Below are positions 37,209-45,088 of a stretch of DNA of 49,687 nt, piece after piece. This DNA comes from CAYNFS01 sp964396685 (GTDB lineage Bacteria > Patescibacteriota > Doudnabacteria > UBA920 > 2-01-FULL-46-14): contig CAYNFS010000010.1 in the NCBI GenBank assembly GCA_964396685.1, forward strand, positions 1 to 49,687, written 5' to 3'. The notes beneath the pieces are model-generated. The model did no database searches. It saw only the letters and a list, made by a program, of their open reading frames with translations, and was not told the DNA's origin. Position 1 is the first letter of the stretch; each line of letters opens with the position of its first letter. Both the position numbers and the translations under genes were made by a program.

Positions 37209-39582
37209 ATTTTGCCACGATTAATAAAGTTTTTATGACAGTATCCGGATTTAATGAAACGCTGTCTATTTTGTTTTTTACGAGAAATTTCACAAAGTCG
37301 GGGTAGTCGGAAGGCGCTTGGCCGCAAATTCCGATGTATTTTTTTTGCTTCCGGCACTCCGCGATAATTTCGGCGATAAGTTTTAAGACGGCGGGGCTGT
37401 TTTCGTTGGCGATTTTGCTGACAATTCCCGAATCCCGATCAAGCCCCAGTGTCAGCTGGGTCAGATCGTTTGAGCCGATGGACATCCCGTCAAAAATTTT
37501 CAGAAACTCCCGAGCTTGCAAGATATTGGATGGAATTTCGCACATGACGTAAACATTGAGTTTATTTTTTTTGTTGCGGCGCAGGCCTGACCGGCCAATC
37601 AGTCCTACAACCTTTTGGCCTTCTTCCGGCGTCCGGCAGAATGGCACCATCACGGCGATGTTGGTCAAGCCCATCTCTTCCCGGGCGATTTTTACCGCCT
37701 GACATTCGAGCTTAAATGCTTTGGCAAATTTTTCATCATAGTAGCGCGAAGCGCCCCGCCAGCCGATCATCGGATTTTCCTCTTTCGGCTCGTAAGGCTC
37801 TCCGCCTAAAAGCTTTTGGTATTCGTTGGTCTTAAAATCCGAAAAGCGGATAATCACTTCGTGCGGCCAAAAAGCGGCGGCAATTTTGGCCATTCCTGCG
37901 GCAAGCTCTCTCACATAGTATCGTTTCTTGTCCGTATAGCCTTTGGTTAGGCTTTCAATTTTGTTTTTGAGGCTTTGAGATTTTAGCTTATGGTAATCAA
38001 TCAGGGCATTTGGGTGAATTCTGATTTGCGAAGCGATGATAAATTCCAGTCTTCCCAAGCCCACACCCCGAACCGGGAGATAATGGTTTTTGAATGCCTC
38101 TTCCGGCGAACCGATATTGACCATGACATGCGTGCGGGTTTTTGGCAATTTGTCGAGGCGGTGTTCGCTAATTTGATATTTGAGTCTTCCAAGATAAATT
38201 CGGCCGACGTCGCCTGACGAACAATCCATGGTAACAGGCAGGCCGACTCTCAAAATTTTTGTGGCATTTTGTGTGCCGACAATGCACGGTATCCCTAATT
38301 CTCTGGAAACTATAGCCGCGTGGCTGGTTCGGCCTCCCTCGTTGGTGATGATACCCGCGGCTATTTTCATAATCGGCTCCCAGTCGGGGTCCGTAATTTT
38401 GGTTGTCAGAATTTCGCCCGACTTAAAATCGCCGATTCTTGTCGGGTCTTTGATGATTTTGACTTTTCCTGCCGCGATCTTGGTGCCGACGGCCGTCCCG
38501 GTCAAAAGCAATTTGCCGCGCTTTTTAAGTTTATAACTTCTCAAAACGCGCTTATCTTGGGTTGAATGCACGGTCTCCGGCCTTGCCTGGACGATGAATA
38601 GCTTTCCGGTTTTGCCGTCTTTGGCCCATTCGATATCCATCGGCGTAAATCGCCTGTTAAGCTTGGAAAAATATTCTTCGATGTACATGCCCCATTTTGA
38701 GAGCTTTCGGACCTCTGCATCCGTAAGCGCGTATTTGTTTTGGAGACTCGGGATGACCCTGGCTTCTCGAGTTCCGTGTTTTGAATAAACAAGTTCGAGA
38801 TTTTTTCTGCCAAGCTTTTTCGAAATAATAGCTTTGTAATTTTTTTTCAAGGCGGGCTTGAAAACCAAAAACTCATCCGGGGTGACTTTGCCTTTGACTA
38901 TCATTTCGCCTAGGCCGTAAATCGCGTTTATCACCACGACATTTGGGAATCCCGTTTCCGTATCAAGCGTGAACATTACTCCCGAGGAGCCAAGGTCGGA
39001 TCTCACCATTTTTTGAATGCCCACAGAAAGCGCGATTTTGAAGTGGGAAAAGCCCTTGTCCTCACGGTAAGAAATTGCGCGGTCGGTAAAAAGGGATGCG
39101 ATGCAGAGTTTGACCGAGTGGAGCAAATTTTGGATTCCTACGACATTAAGATAAGTTTCCTGCTGGCCGGCAAAAGACGCGTCCGGCAGATCTTCGGCAG
39201 TGGCAGAGGAGCGCACGGCAACATCCGGATTTCCACCATAGATCTTACCCAGTGATGCGTAGGCCTGCGTTATTTCCTGTATCAAATCTTGAGGCAGCAA
39301 AGCTTCACGGATCAAGTGCCTTACTTGTTTTCCCTTCTCCTGTAAATTTTTGATATCACGAGTGTTAAGGCCTTGAAGCACTCGACGGATTTCGCTTTTC
39401 AGTCCCGTGTCCTCCAAAAAATAACGATACGCGTGAGCCGTGATCGCAAAGCCATTGGGAACGTCAATTCCAATTTTGGCGAGGTGACTTATCATCTCCC
39501 CGAGTGCGGCATTTTTTCCACCCACAAGGGGGACATCTTTGAGCCTTATGTCCTTGAGCCACAAAACAAATTTGTTTTTCAT
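37195..39582 (-). CDS. ppsA: Phosphoenolpyruvate synthase
   Basis: Interconverts pyruvate + ATP and PEP + AMP + Pi. All three domains are present in 795 residues: the ATP-binding domain (VGGKNAALGEMISHL, DVAVRSSATAEDLPDASFAGQQETYLNV), the central phosphohistidine domain (IITNEGGRTSHAAIVSRELGIPCIVGTQNA, His near 412), and the C-terminal TIM barrel (VGLGRLEFIIAS, NPMIGWRGASRYYDEKFAKAF, GSNDLTQLTLGLDRDSG, GICGQAPSDYPDFVKFL). No pyruvate kinase is in the window; PPS may run towards pyruvate. 4-bp overlap with glycerate kinase upstream. Confidence 0.95.
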   Translation of the reverse strand: MKNKFVLWLKDIRLKDVPLVGGKNAALGEMISHLAKIGIDVPNGFAITAHAYRYFLEDTGLKSEIRRVLQGLNTRDIKNLQEKGKQVRHLIREALLPQDLIQEITQAYASLGKIYGGNPDVAVRSSATAEDLPDASFAGQQETYLNVVGIQNLLHSVKLCIASLFTDRAISYREDKGFSHFKIALSVGIQKMVRSDLGSSGVMFTLDTETGFPNVVVINAIYGLGEMIVKGKVTPDEFLVFKPALKKNYKAIISKKLGRKNLELVYSKHGTREARVIPSLQNKYALTDAEVRKLSKWGMYIEEYFSKLNRRFTPMDIEWAKDGKTGKLFIVQARPETVHSTQDKRVLRSYKLKKRGKLLLTGTAVGTKIAAGKVKIIKDPTRIGDFKSGEILTTKITDPDWEPIMKIAAGIITNEGGRTSHAAIVSRELGIPCIVGTQNATKILRVGLPVTMDCSSGDVGRIYLGRLKYQISEHRLDKLPKTRTHVMVNIGSPEEAFKNHYLPVRGVGLGRLEFIIASQIRIHPNALIDYHKLKSQSLKNKIESLTKGYTDKKRYYVRELAAGMAKIAAAFWPHEVIIRFSDFKTNEYQKLLGGEPYEPKEENPMIGWRGASRYYDEKFAKAFKLECQAVKIAREEMGLTNIAVMVPFCRTPEEGQKVVGLIGRSGLRRNKKNKLNVYVMCEIPSNILQAREFLKIFDGMSIGSNDLTQLTLGLDRDSGIVSKIANENSPAVLKLIAEIIAECRKQKKYIGICGQAPSDYPDFVKFLVKNKIDSVSLNPDTVIKTLLIVAKYERR

Positions 39583-40838
39583 CCCGTTTTTATTGCCACG
39601 ATTAAATCAGAGACATTTGAGCCGGTATCTCCCGTAAAAAGATACTGCCCCGTTTTTTTGAAAAAATTGTAAGAATCATTTTGATTGAGATAGGTTTCGG
39701 GTTTTAGTTTCATTTGGGAAGCCATCTTACCGGTTATTATATCACAAATTCCGCCGGCTATATCACTGTTATCGCGCCCGTCAGAGGCAAATGGGATGAG
39801 GATTTCGTCCTTTTTTGCATCATTAAGCGCGGAAAGGGCCAATTCCATATTCCGTCCGCCTTTCCCTTTTCCTTTGATTTTGACCGTTGTTTCGCCGCCG
39901 AACAAAAGCGCGGAGTTTGGCCGGGTTTTGTGCAGTTGCTTCATAATCTTACGGCCGACCGCGTCCGCGTCTCCAGTCAATTTTTTGGTAACAATTTTGG
40001 TTTTTAAGGCAAGCCTGCGCGCTTCTTGCGCCATAGCGTTTAGCGCGGTCTGATTTGTCGCTACGATGACGTTTTTGACTTTGCGGAAATATCTAAAGTC
40101 TTTTGGCGTTTCGATGAGCTCTTTTTCCAAAAAATCGCTGCAGATTTCTGCGTCATAGCGGCGCAAGATTTTTTTGGCGTCCGCTACGGTTGTGGAGTCT
40201 CTCGCGGTCGGCCCGGAGGCGATCCATTCAATCTTATTACCCGGCACATCAGAGAAGATCAAAGATAACGATCGGGCCGGATATGCGTATTTTGCCAGAT
40301 ATCCGCCTCGCGCCAAGGACAAGTGTTTTCTGACAATATTAACGTCTCGGATGGTCGCTCCATTGTGGTAGAGGCAGGAAATGAGAGCCTTTTCATCCAG
40401 ACAGGTATGACTTGTCGGCTGGCATAAAAGCGTTGACCCCCCGCCCGAGATTATGAATATCACGAGGTCGTTTTTTGAGGCCTTTGCCAAAAGTTTAATA
40501 ATGGCTTTGGTATGGTCAATGTTTTTTTGGGTAGGAAAGGGGTGGCTGCCCCAGCGTGTTTCTAGCTTTTTGAGCTTTCCCGGGCGGACGTCAATTACAA
40601 TGCCGGCTGTCAATCTAGGGCCAAGGATTTTTTCCAGTGCTCGCCCCGCTTCAAGAGAGCACTTCCCCACTCCGACGACAAAAACGCGTTTGGCGTCCCG
40701 AACCTCACGTTTTACGAGCGCAGTTTGCTCTTTGATGATTTTGCCGGTATCAATAGCTTCAAGCCCGGCTTCGGCAATTTGCAAGGCTTTTTTGCGCAAA
40801 GAAGTTTTTGTCAGATTTTTGAGGTTTTTAATTTTCAT
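39579..40838 (-). CDS. Glycerate 2-kinase (MOFRL family)
   Basis: Phosphorylates D-glycerate to 2-phosphoglycerate, the enolase substrate. FVVGVGKCSLEAGRALEKIL near 53-72, HPFPTQKNIDHTKAIIKLL near 97-115, IFIISGGGSTLLCQPTS near 125-141, VRKHLSLARGGYLAKYAYPARSLSLIFSDVPGN near 169-201, and the MOFRL domain LLFGGETTVKIKGKGKGGRNMELAL plus IPFASDGRDNSDIAGGI are all visible. The start at 40838 (MKIKNLKNL) is taken because the first ATG at 40856 lies in a dispersed repeat. With the dehydrogenase, enolase and PPS it completes glycerate to pyruvate. Confidence 0.9.
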   Translation of the reverse strand: MKIKNLKNLTKTSLRKKALQIAEAGLEAIDTGKIIKEQTALVKREVRDAKRVFVVGVGKCSLEAGRALEKILGPRLTAGIVIDVRPGKLKKLETRWGSHPFPTQKNIDHTKAIIKLLAKASKNDLVIFIISGGGSTLLCQPTSHTCLDEKALISCLYHNGATIRDVNIVRKHLSLARGGYLAKYAYPARSLSLIFSDVPGNKIEWIASGPTARDSTTVADAKKILRRYDAEICSDFLEKELIETPKDFRYFRKVKNVIVATNQTALNAMAQEARRLALKTKIVTKKLTGDADAVGRKIMKQLHKTRPNSALLFGGETTVKIKGKGKGGRNMELALSALNDAKKDEILIPFASDGRDNSDIAGGICDIITGKMASQMKLKPETYLNQNDSYNFFKKTGQYLFTGDTGSNVSDLIVAIKTG

Positions 40839-40851
40839 TTGTTGCATGCTT

Positions 40852-40893
40852 GTCATTGCGAGGAGGACGCCTTGGGCGGACGACGAAGCAATC
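40852..40893. repeat. GTCATTGCGAG-type dispersed repeat upstream of glycerate kinase
   Basis: GTCATTGCGAGGAGGACGCC then GGGCGGACGACGAAGCAATCC. It overlaps the longer possible start of glycerate kinase and abuts the stop of the thioredoxin-like gene. Confidence 0.75.
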
Positions 40894-41286
40894 CTAAGGT
40901 TTTAATTCGCACCTGCTTTCTTTGGAAAGTTTTTCAATCCCCTGCTCGCCCTCTAATCTTTTCCCGTCCGGGAAAATCCATGTCGGATACCCCTTTATCT
41001 TTTGGTCAATGCATTTTTGCGTCTCCTCGGTGCACTCAACATAGGGCACGTATTTCCATGAAGAACCGAAAGCCCTTTTTTCATTCTGGCAATGCGGACA
41101 CCAGTAAGCCCCGTACATGATAACGTTTTTATCCGCAAGACATTTGGCGAATGTATCAAGGGCATTAACTTTTTCAACGCCATTCTTGCGAAAAATCAAA
41201 ATGTAAGACGCAAAAATCAAAATGACAATTACAAATCCTAAAATTTTGATTTTTGATTTTTGATTTTTGAATTCATTATTATTCAT
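40894..41286 (-). CDS. Membrane-anchored thioredoxin-like protein (CPHC)
   Basis: 130 residues with one N-terminal anchor (ILGFVIVILIFASYILIF) and an outward-facing thioredoxin-like part. IMYGAYWCPHCQNEKRAFG near 55-73 has the redox pair C-P-H-C, the DsbA/VKOR-partner type, followed by KGYPTWIFPDGKRLEGEQG with the cis-Pro. It may shuttle electrons for disulfide formation or isomerisation outside the cell, probably together with the CcdA-like protein. The N-terminal tail (FKNQKSKIKI) is encoded by an AAATCAAAA word repeat at 41205-41275. It overlaps the next upstream gene by 8 bp. Confidence 0.85.
   Translation of the reverse strand: MNNNEFKNQKSKIKILGFVIVILIFASYILIFRKNGVEKVNALDTFAKCLADKNVIMYGAYWCPHCQNEKRAFGSSWKYVPYVECTEETQKCIDQKIKGYPTWIFPDGKRLEGEQGIEKLSKESRCELKP
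41205..41275. repeat. Short-word AT repeat at the start of the thioredoxin-like gene
   Basis: Repeated TTTTGATTTTTGATTTTTGA and AAAATCAAAAT words. They form an imperfect inverted repeat and encode the first residues of the protein. Confidence 0.6.
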
Positions 41287-41812
41287 TGCAGCAATTTACC
41301 AATTTGTTTAAGATGTCTTCCATTGTCCACGGCTGTTTTGAACCGGTCTTGTCATGCTTGTTAAGCATGTCTTCTGGCACTGCCTTGATATTGTCAATTT
41401 GAACAAGCTTAAGCCTGATCCCCCAGAAAAGAGCGTACAGGTGATATGCTTTGTCAAACATTCCTTTGGCCTCCGGCTTTTTGCCGTCGGCTTGAAGCTT
41501 TGTGGCTACTTCCATGAGTCTCATCGTTGCGGCCAGCAGATGTTTGCTTATGCACCAGGTTTCGCCCTCATGCCTGTCTATCATTTTGGCAAGAAGGGAT
41601 TTTCGCATTTCCCGGATTTCGGTGAGCATTTCAAAGTACTCGCCTTTCTTTGTCTTTTCGCCGGTGAAAAAGAAATGTTCCTCAAGACTCACCAGATTCA
41701 TTATAGCAAGACTCAAATCTTCTTCCATGGAAAGGTCAAACTTGCCGGACTTCTTGAGCTCTTGAATTTTGTCAGCGATTTTTTGGAATTTTTCTTGGTC
41801 TATGGTTTGCAT
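41279..41812 (-). CDS. Unknown helical protein
   Basis: 177 residues, cytoplasmic and mainly helical by eye: DQEKFQKIADKIQELKKSGKFDLSMEEDLSLAIMNLVSLEEHFFFTGEKT, then MLTEIREMRKSLLAKMIDRHEGETWCISKHLLAATMRLMEVATKL. Conserved-looking Glu/His residues (E44-E45-H46, R90-H91-E92-G-E-T) might bind metal, but this is a guess. It resembles a protein often seen in Patescibacteria without assigned function. It overlaps the thioredoxin-like gene by 8 bp; so a link to thiol redox is possible. Confidence 0.7.
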   Translation of the reverse strand: MQTIDQEKFQKIADKIQELKKSGKFDLSMEEDLSLAIMNLVSLEEHFFFTGEKTKKGEYFEMLTEIREMRKSLLAKMIDRHEGETWCISKHLLAATMRLMEVATKLQADGKKPEAKGMFDKAYHLYALFWGIRLKLVQIDNIKAVPEDMLNKHDKTGSKQPWTMEDILNKLVNCCNE

Positions 41813-41828
41813 AAGTTTCTTATTATCT

Positions 41829-41919
41829 GTCTTTGCGATCCGCTCTTGAGCGGAGAAGCAATCCCATGATCTTTTGAGATTGCTTCGTCATCCGCCCAGG
41901 GCGGACTCCTCGCAATGAC
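41829..41919. repeat. Long GTC(A)TTGCGA...CTCGCAATGAC dispersed repeat
   Basis: Between the unknown helical gene and the CcdA-like gene. Ends GTCTTTGCGA and CTCGCAATGAC, with GAAGCAATCCC/GATTGCTTC and a CCGCCCAGGGCGG hairpin inside. Confidence 0.8.
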
Positions 41920-41932
41920 ATAATTTTTAAAA

Positions 41933-42733
41933 TTACAGGGCAAAGATGAGAATACCCAACACGATCATGGCAAGACCGCTGTAGAGCCGCAGAGACTGGT
42001 TGTTTTCTCGTTTCCAGGTTTGGACTTTTTCCAGAAGCGTTTCATTGCTGGCAAGAAGCAGGATGATGACGAGCGGCAAGACGAAAAGCAGATTGTAGAA
42101 TATCAAGTAAGCAAGTCCTTTAAGATAAGTCGCTTGATCGTGCAGCAGTCCCAAAACCAGCAGATAAGGCCCGCCGGTGCAGGGAAACTCGCAAAGCCCG
42201 ACAAACGCGCCAAGCGCAAATGCCGCAGGGCCTGAACCTTTTTCCATGTATTCGGCCATTTTGCGATGCGCTCCTTGGGGGATAGAAAGCTTGACGGGGA
42301 ATCTTGGAAAGTATTCGTTTATCAGGCTTATCAGCCCCAAAGCTATGAGCAGTGTTGCGCCGACTTTGGCCATGAAGTGCGGGATATTGAAGATGTGCAG
42401 AGCCTGAACTATACCAAGACCAATCAGAAGATAGATTGTGAAGAGCCCCAGGATATAGGTGAAGCCGATTTTGAGAATTCCCGCGCGTAGTTTGCCAAGA
42501 CTAAAAAGAAACGCGACGGTGAGCAGCAGGATGGAAAAAGCGCAGGGGTTGATGCTGTCTATGAGTGCCGCCACCGCAACCAGCGGCAGCAGCCACTTGC
42601 CGCCATCGCTTATTTTCCACAGCGCCTCTGTGCTTCCGCCCAGCTTCCCGAAACCAACTATTCCAACAATGACGAGGAATAGAGCGATCAGTATTCCAAT
42701 TTGTAATTTGGATTTTGTAATTTGGAATTTCAT
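41933..42733 (-). CDS. CcdA/DsbD-like membrane thiol electron transporter
   Basis: Moves reducing equivalents across the membrane by a pair of Cys in the helices. 266 residues with six or more hydrophobic helices. The first Cys is in DSINPCAFSILLLTVAF near 58-74; the second is in CEFPCTGGPYLLVLGLL near 177-193, both at classical CcdA positions. The N-terminal MKFQITKSKLQIGIL is encoded by an AAATTCCAA word repeat. It shares its start with the stop of the DUF1573 gene (1-bp overlap). With the CPHC protein it makes a redox pair. Confidence 0.88.
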   Translation of the reverse strand: MKFQITKSKLQIGILIALFLVIVGIVGFGKLGGSTEALWKISDGGKWLLPLVAVAALIDSINPCAFSILLLTVAFLFSLGKLRAGILKIGFTYILGLFTIYLLIGLGIVQALHIFNIPHFMAKVGATLLIALGLISLINEYFPRFPVKLSIPQGAHRKMAEYMEKGSGPAAFALGAFVGLCEFPCTGGPYLLVLGLLHDQATYLKGLAYLIFYNLLFVLPLVIILLLASNETLLEKVQTWKRENNQSLRLYSGLAMIVLGILIFAL

Positions 42734-43215
42734 CAGGGAGTTACCTCCGCCGTGAATGACAAATCAACATTTCCCTCGGAAGTTTCCAGGGTCACAACTC
42801 GCTCAACTTTGCCAACACCGGCTGGCCCGTGAGCCGCTGGATCAAAGATGACTTGGACAGTCGCCTCGGAGCCTGCGGCCAGGTTTTCGTTTACACTGGG
42901 GATTGGCGCATGACCTGGCATTCCGAATGGGCCTAAGTTTTTCGCTCCTTTGATTAGCAAAGCTTCGGTGCACATGCAGGAGGTGTAGATTTTTTTGATT
43001 GTGATTTGAGTTTGCGAATCATTTTTTAGTTTATAATCGTGCGTCACTTTTCCTTTGGCCATAGAGAGCGTGCCAAAGTCGTGCGTCTGGCTTTCTAGCC
43101 CCAAGATTTGCGACTGCCCGACGTTCTGATTTTGAGAACCCTTTGAATTGGTCAGAAGCACAAAACCGGCGATTATTACCGCAATCATTGCGATCCAGAA
43201 AATATAATTTTTCAT
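42733..43215 (-). CDS. DUF1573-domain exported protein
   Basis: 160 residues with an N-terminal anchor (MKNYIFWIAMIAVIIAGFVLLTNS) and an immunoglobulin-like DUF1573 domain: HDFGTLSMAKGKVTHDYKLKNDSQTQITIKKIYTSCMCTEALL. The C-x-C pair (SCMCTEA) is typical of the family. Function unknown; DUF1573 genes often neighbour thiol-redox and cytochrome-maturation genes, as here with CcdA and the thioredoxin-like protein. Confidence 0.87.
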   Translation of the reverse strand: MKNYIFWIAMIAVIIAGFVLLTNSKGSQNQNVGQSQILGLESQTHDFGTLSMAKGKVTHDYKLKNDSQTQITIKKIYTSCMCTEALLIKGAKNLGPFGMPGHAPIPSVNENLAAGSEATVQVIFDPAAHGPAGVGKVERVVTLETSEGNVDLSFTAEVTP

Positions 43216-43289
43216 GTTTTTGATGGTTAATAAAAAATCCGCCTATAATCCCAAAGACTGCTAAAAAGCAATTTAATAGCAGTCCGGCC

Positions 43290-43676
43290 CTAGCGGATCG
43301 GATCGCGCTTCTCTAGAAGCTTAAGCCAGTTTTGAAAGTGCCGTTTGAAACCAAAAATCTCGGCTTGCTGTACAAAAGTTGCAATGCCGAGGGATTTAGG
43401 ATTTAAGATTTTAGATTTAAGATTGAAGAATAAAACAGAAAGAGCCAGAAGCGTGATAATAAGCAGGAGGGCTTGGGAAAAGCTTTGGAACGCGGAAATG
43501 TGATAATTGAAAATTCTAAAAGGATTATTCGGTTCGGGGCAAGCCCCGCCCTGCACGAGGTCGGCAATGCAAAACTTGTGGCAGCAGTTTTGCTGCATCG
43601 GATCCATCCATAAAAATCCAAAAACCGCCAGTCCAACGAAGCCCAGTATCAAAAAAATAGTCAAGCTTAATTTCAT
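43290..43676 (-). CDS. Two-helix membrane protein with Cys-rich loop, unknown
   Basis: 128 residues. First helix SLTIFLILGFVGLAVFGFLWM, then an outside-type loop QQNCCHKFCIADLVQGGACPEPNNP with four Cys, and a second helix FSQALLLIITLLALSVLFFNL. The Cys-rich loop could be a substrate or partner of the disulfide machinery next door. Residues FNLKSKILNPKSLG come from an AT word repeat at 43393-43425. Position and Cys content are the only clues to function. Confidence 0.65.
   Translation of the reverse strand: MKLSLTIFLILGFVGLAVFGFLWMDPMQQNCCHKFCIADLVQGGACPEPNNPFRIFNYHISAFQSFSQALLLIITLLALSVLFFNLKSKILNPKSLGIATFVQQAEIFGFKRHFQNWLKLLEKRDPIR
43393..43425. repeat. Short-word repeat (GATTTAAGATTTTAG) in the two-helix gene
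   Basis: Repeated GGATTTAGGATTTAAGATT words in frame. Same style as 17098-17131. Confidence 0.6.
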
Positions 43677-43719
43677 GCTCTATTACTATAGCAAAAAAAA
43701 GATTCAGAGTCAATTTTTT

Positions 43720-43747
43720 GAAAAAAATGGGGCACTTTTCAGTGCCC
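43720..43747 (-). terminator. purD terminator
   Basis: On the minus strand the stem GGGCACTGAAAAGTGCCC, containing the purD TGA stop, is followed by ATTTTTTTC. A compact rho-independent terminator. Confidence 0.85.
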
Positions 43748-45019
43748 GGTGGCGGCGATATCAGTTCGGTAGTGCTGGCCGCCCTCAAACTCGATGTGTC
43801 CTGCTCCTTTGTAAGCCTGGACCCTTGCATTTTCGAGGGTTTCGGCCACACCTACTACTGTCACTACACGCCCGCCAGAAGTTCGAAGGCTGTTAGAAGC
43901 ATGATTATATTCAGTCCCAGCGTGAAATACCTTCCATGAGAGAGCCTTCGCGGTCTCGATGCCCTTGATTTTTCTTCCCACCCATGGGTACTCGGGATAG
44001 CCGGGAACGGCGATCACAACACCGACACAGCAACCATTCCACCATCGAAGGCAGTAATGCCCTGGCGGATCGGGCGACGCGAAATCAACGAGGACTTCGT
44101 AGAGGTCGGTTTGAAGAAGCGGAAAAGTCACTTGAGTTTCGGGATCGCCGAAGCGGCAATTGATTTCAAGGACTTTGACCCCTTCGCCCATTAGCATGAG
44201 GTCAAAATACATGGCTCCGACGAACTTGCGGTTGTCGCGTTTCAGGGCGTCCAGGGTCGGCCAGACGATACGTTCCATAATGATCATCTGATCTGCTGGA
44301 TGAAGATGCAAAGGAGCAAAACTGCCCATTCCTCCGGTCATAGGGCCTTGGTCTGCGTCTCTAAGCCTCTTGTAGTCTCTTGCTGGAAGCAAAGGAATCG
44401 CTGCATTTCCTTGAGCTAGTACAATAAAAGACATTTCCTGGCCAGTAAGAAACTCTTCAATCACTACTCTGTCGCCAGCCGCCCCCCATATCCTCTCGAT
44501 CATAATGGCCTTGATTGCTTGCTCTGCTTGATCGTAGCTGTGAGCGATCACTACCCCTTTGCCGCTAGTAAGGCCATCGGGTTTGATGACGATAGGCCAA
44601 CGGTCTTGCAGGAGATAGTCGCGCGCCTCATACGGATGGTCAAAAACCCGGTAGTCAGCCGTTGGAACTCCTGCGTATCTCAATAGAGCTTTGCAATACG
44701 CTTTGCTCCATTCGATTCTTGCCGCGTTTCTTGTCGGCCCAAAGACGCGCAAGCTGGCGGCCTGAAAAACGTCAACGATACCGAGCATTAATGGCTCCTC
44801 TGGTCCTACTACGGTAAGATCAGCTTTGAGCCTCAAGGCGAGCGCCAGGAGCTGAACAATGTCGGTTGCCTTAATGTCAAAACATTCTGCAATCTCTTGT
44901 ATTCCGGGATTGCCGGGAGCGCAGAAGACATCAACGTTTGAACTTGTTTCCACTAAACTATGGCAAATTGCGTGTTCCCGTGCCCCAGAACCCACTACCA
45001 GAACTTTTCTTGTATTCAT
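43739..45019 (-). CDS. purD: Phosphoribosylamine--glycine ligase (GAR synthetase)
   Basis: Second step of purine synthesis: phosphoribosylamine + glycine + ATP. The N-terminus VLVVGSGAREHAICHSLV (6-23) is the PurD signature. The ATP-grasp part includes PIVIKPDGLTSGKGVVIA near 141-158, VVIEEFLTGQEMSFIVL near 183-199, DQGPMTGGMGSFAPL near 221-235, and EINCRFGDPETQVTFPLL near 279-296. 426 residues, full length. It has a strong Shine-Dalgarno (AAAGGAGGGCAC) and low Lys content, unlike its neighbours, so it may be acquired. No other purine gene is in the window. Confidence 0.95.
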   Translation of the reverse strand: MNTRKVLVVGSGAREHAICHSLVETSSNVDVFCAPGNPGIQEIAECFDIKATDIVQLLALALRLKADLTVVGPEEPLMLGIVDVFQAASLRVFGPTRNAARIEWSKAYCKALLRYAGVPTADYRVFDHPYEARDYLLQDRWPIVIKPDGLTSGKGVVIAHSYDQAEQAIKAIMIERIWGAAGDRVVIEEFLTGQEMSFIVLAQGNAAIPLLPARDYKRLRDADQGPMTGGMGSFAPLHLHPADQMIIMERIVWPTLDALKRDNRKFVGAMYFDLMLMGEGVKVLEINCRFGDPETQVTFPLLQTDLYEVLVDFASPDPPGHYCLRWWNGCCVGVVIAVPGYPEYPWVGRKIKGIETAKALSWKVFHAGTEYNHASNSLRTSGGRVVTVVGVAETLENARVQAYKGAGHIEFEGGQHYRTDIAATGH

Positions 45020-45088
45020 GTGCCCTCCTTTACTAGGACTCTACATCATAACAAATATTCAAATAAAGAGAAAGGGTCTGTATGGGCT

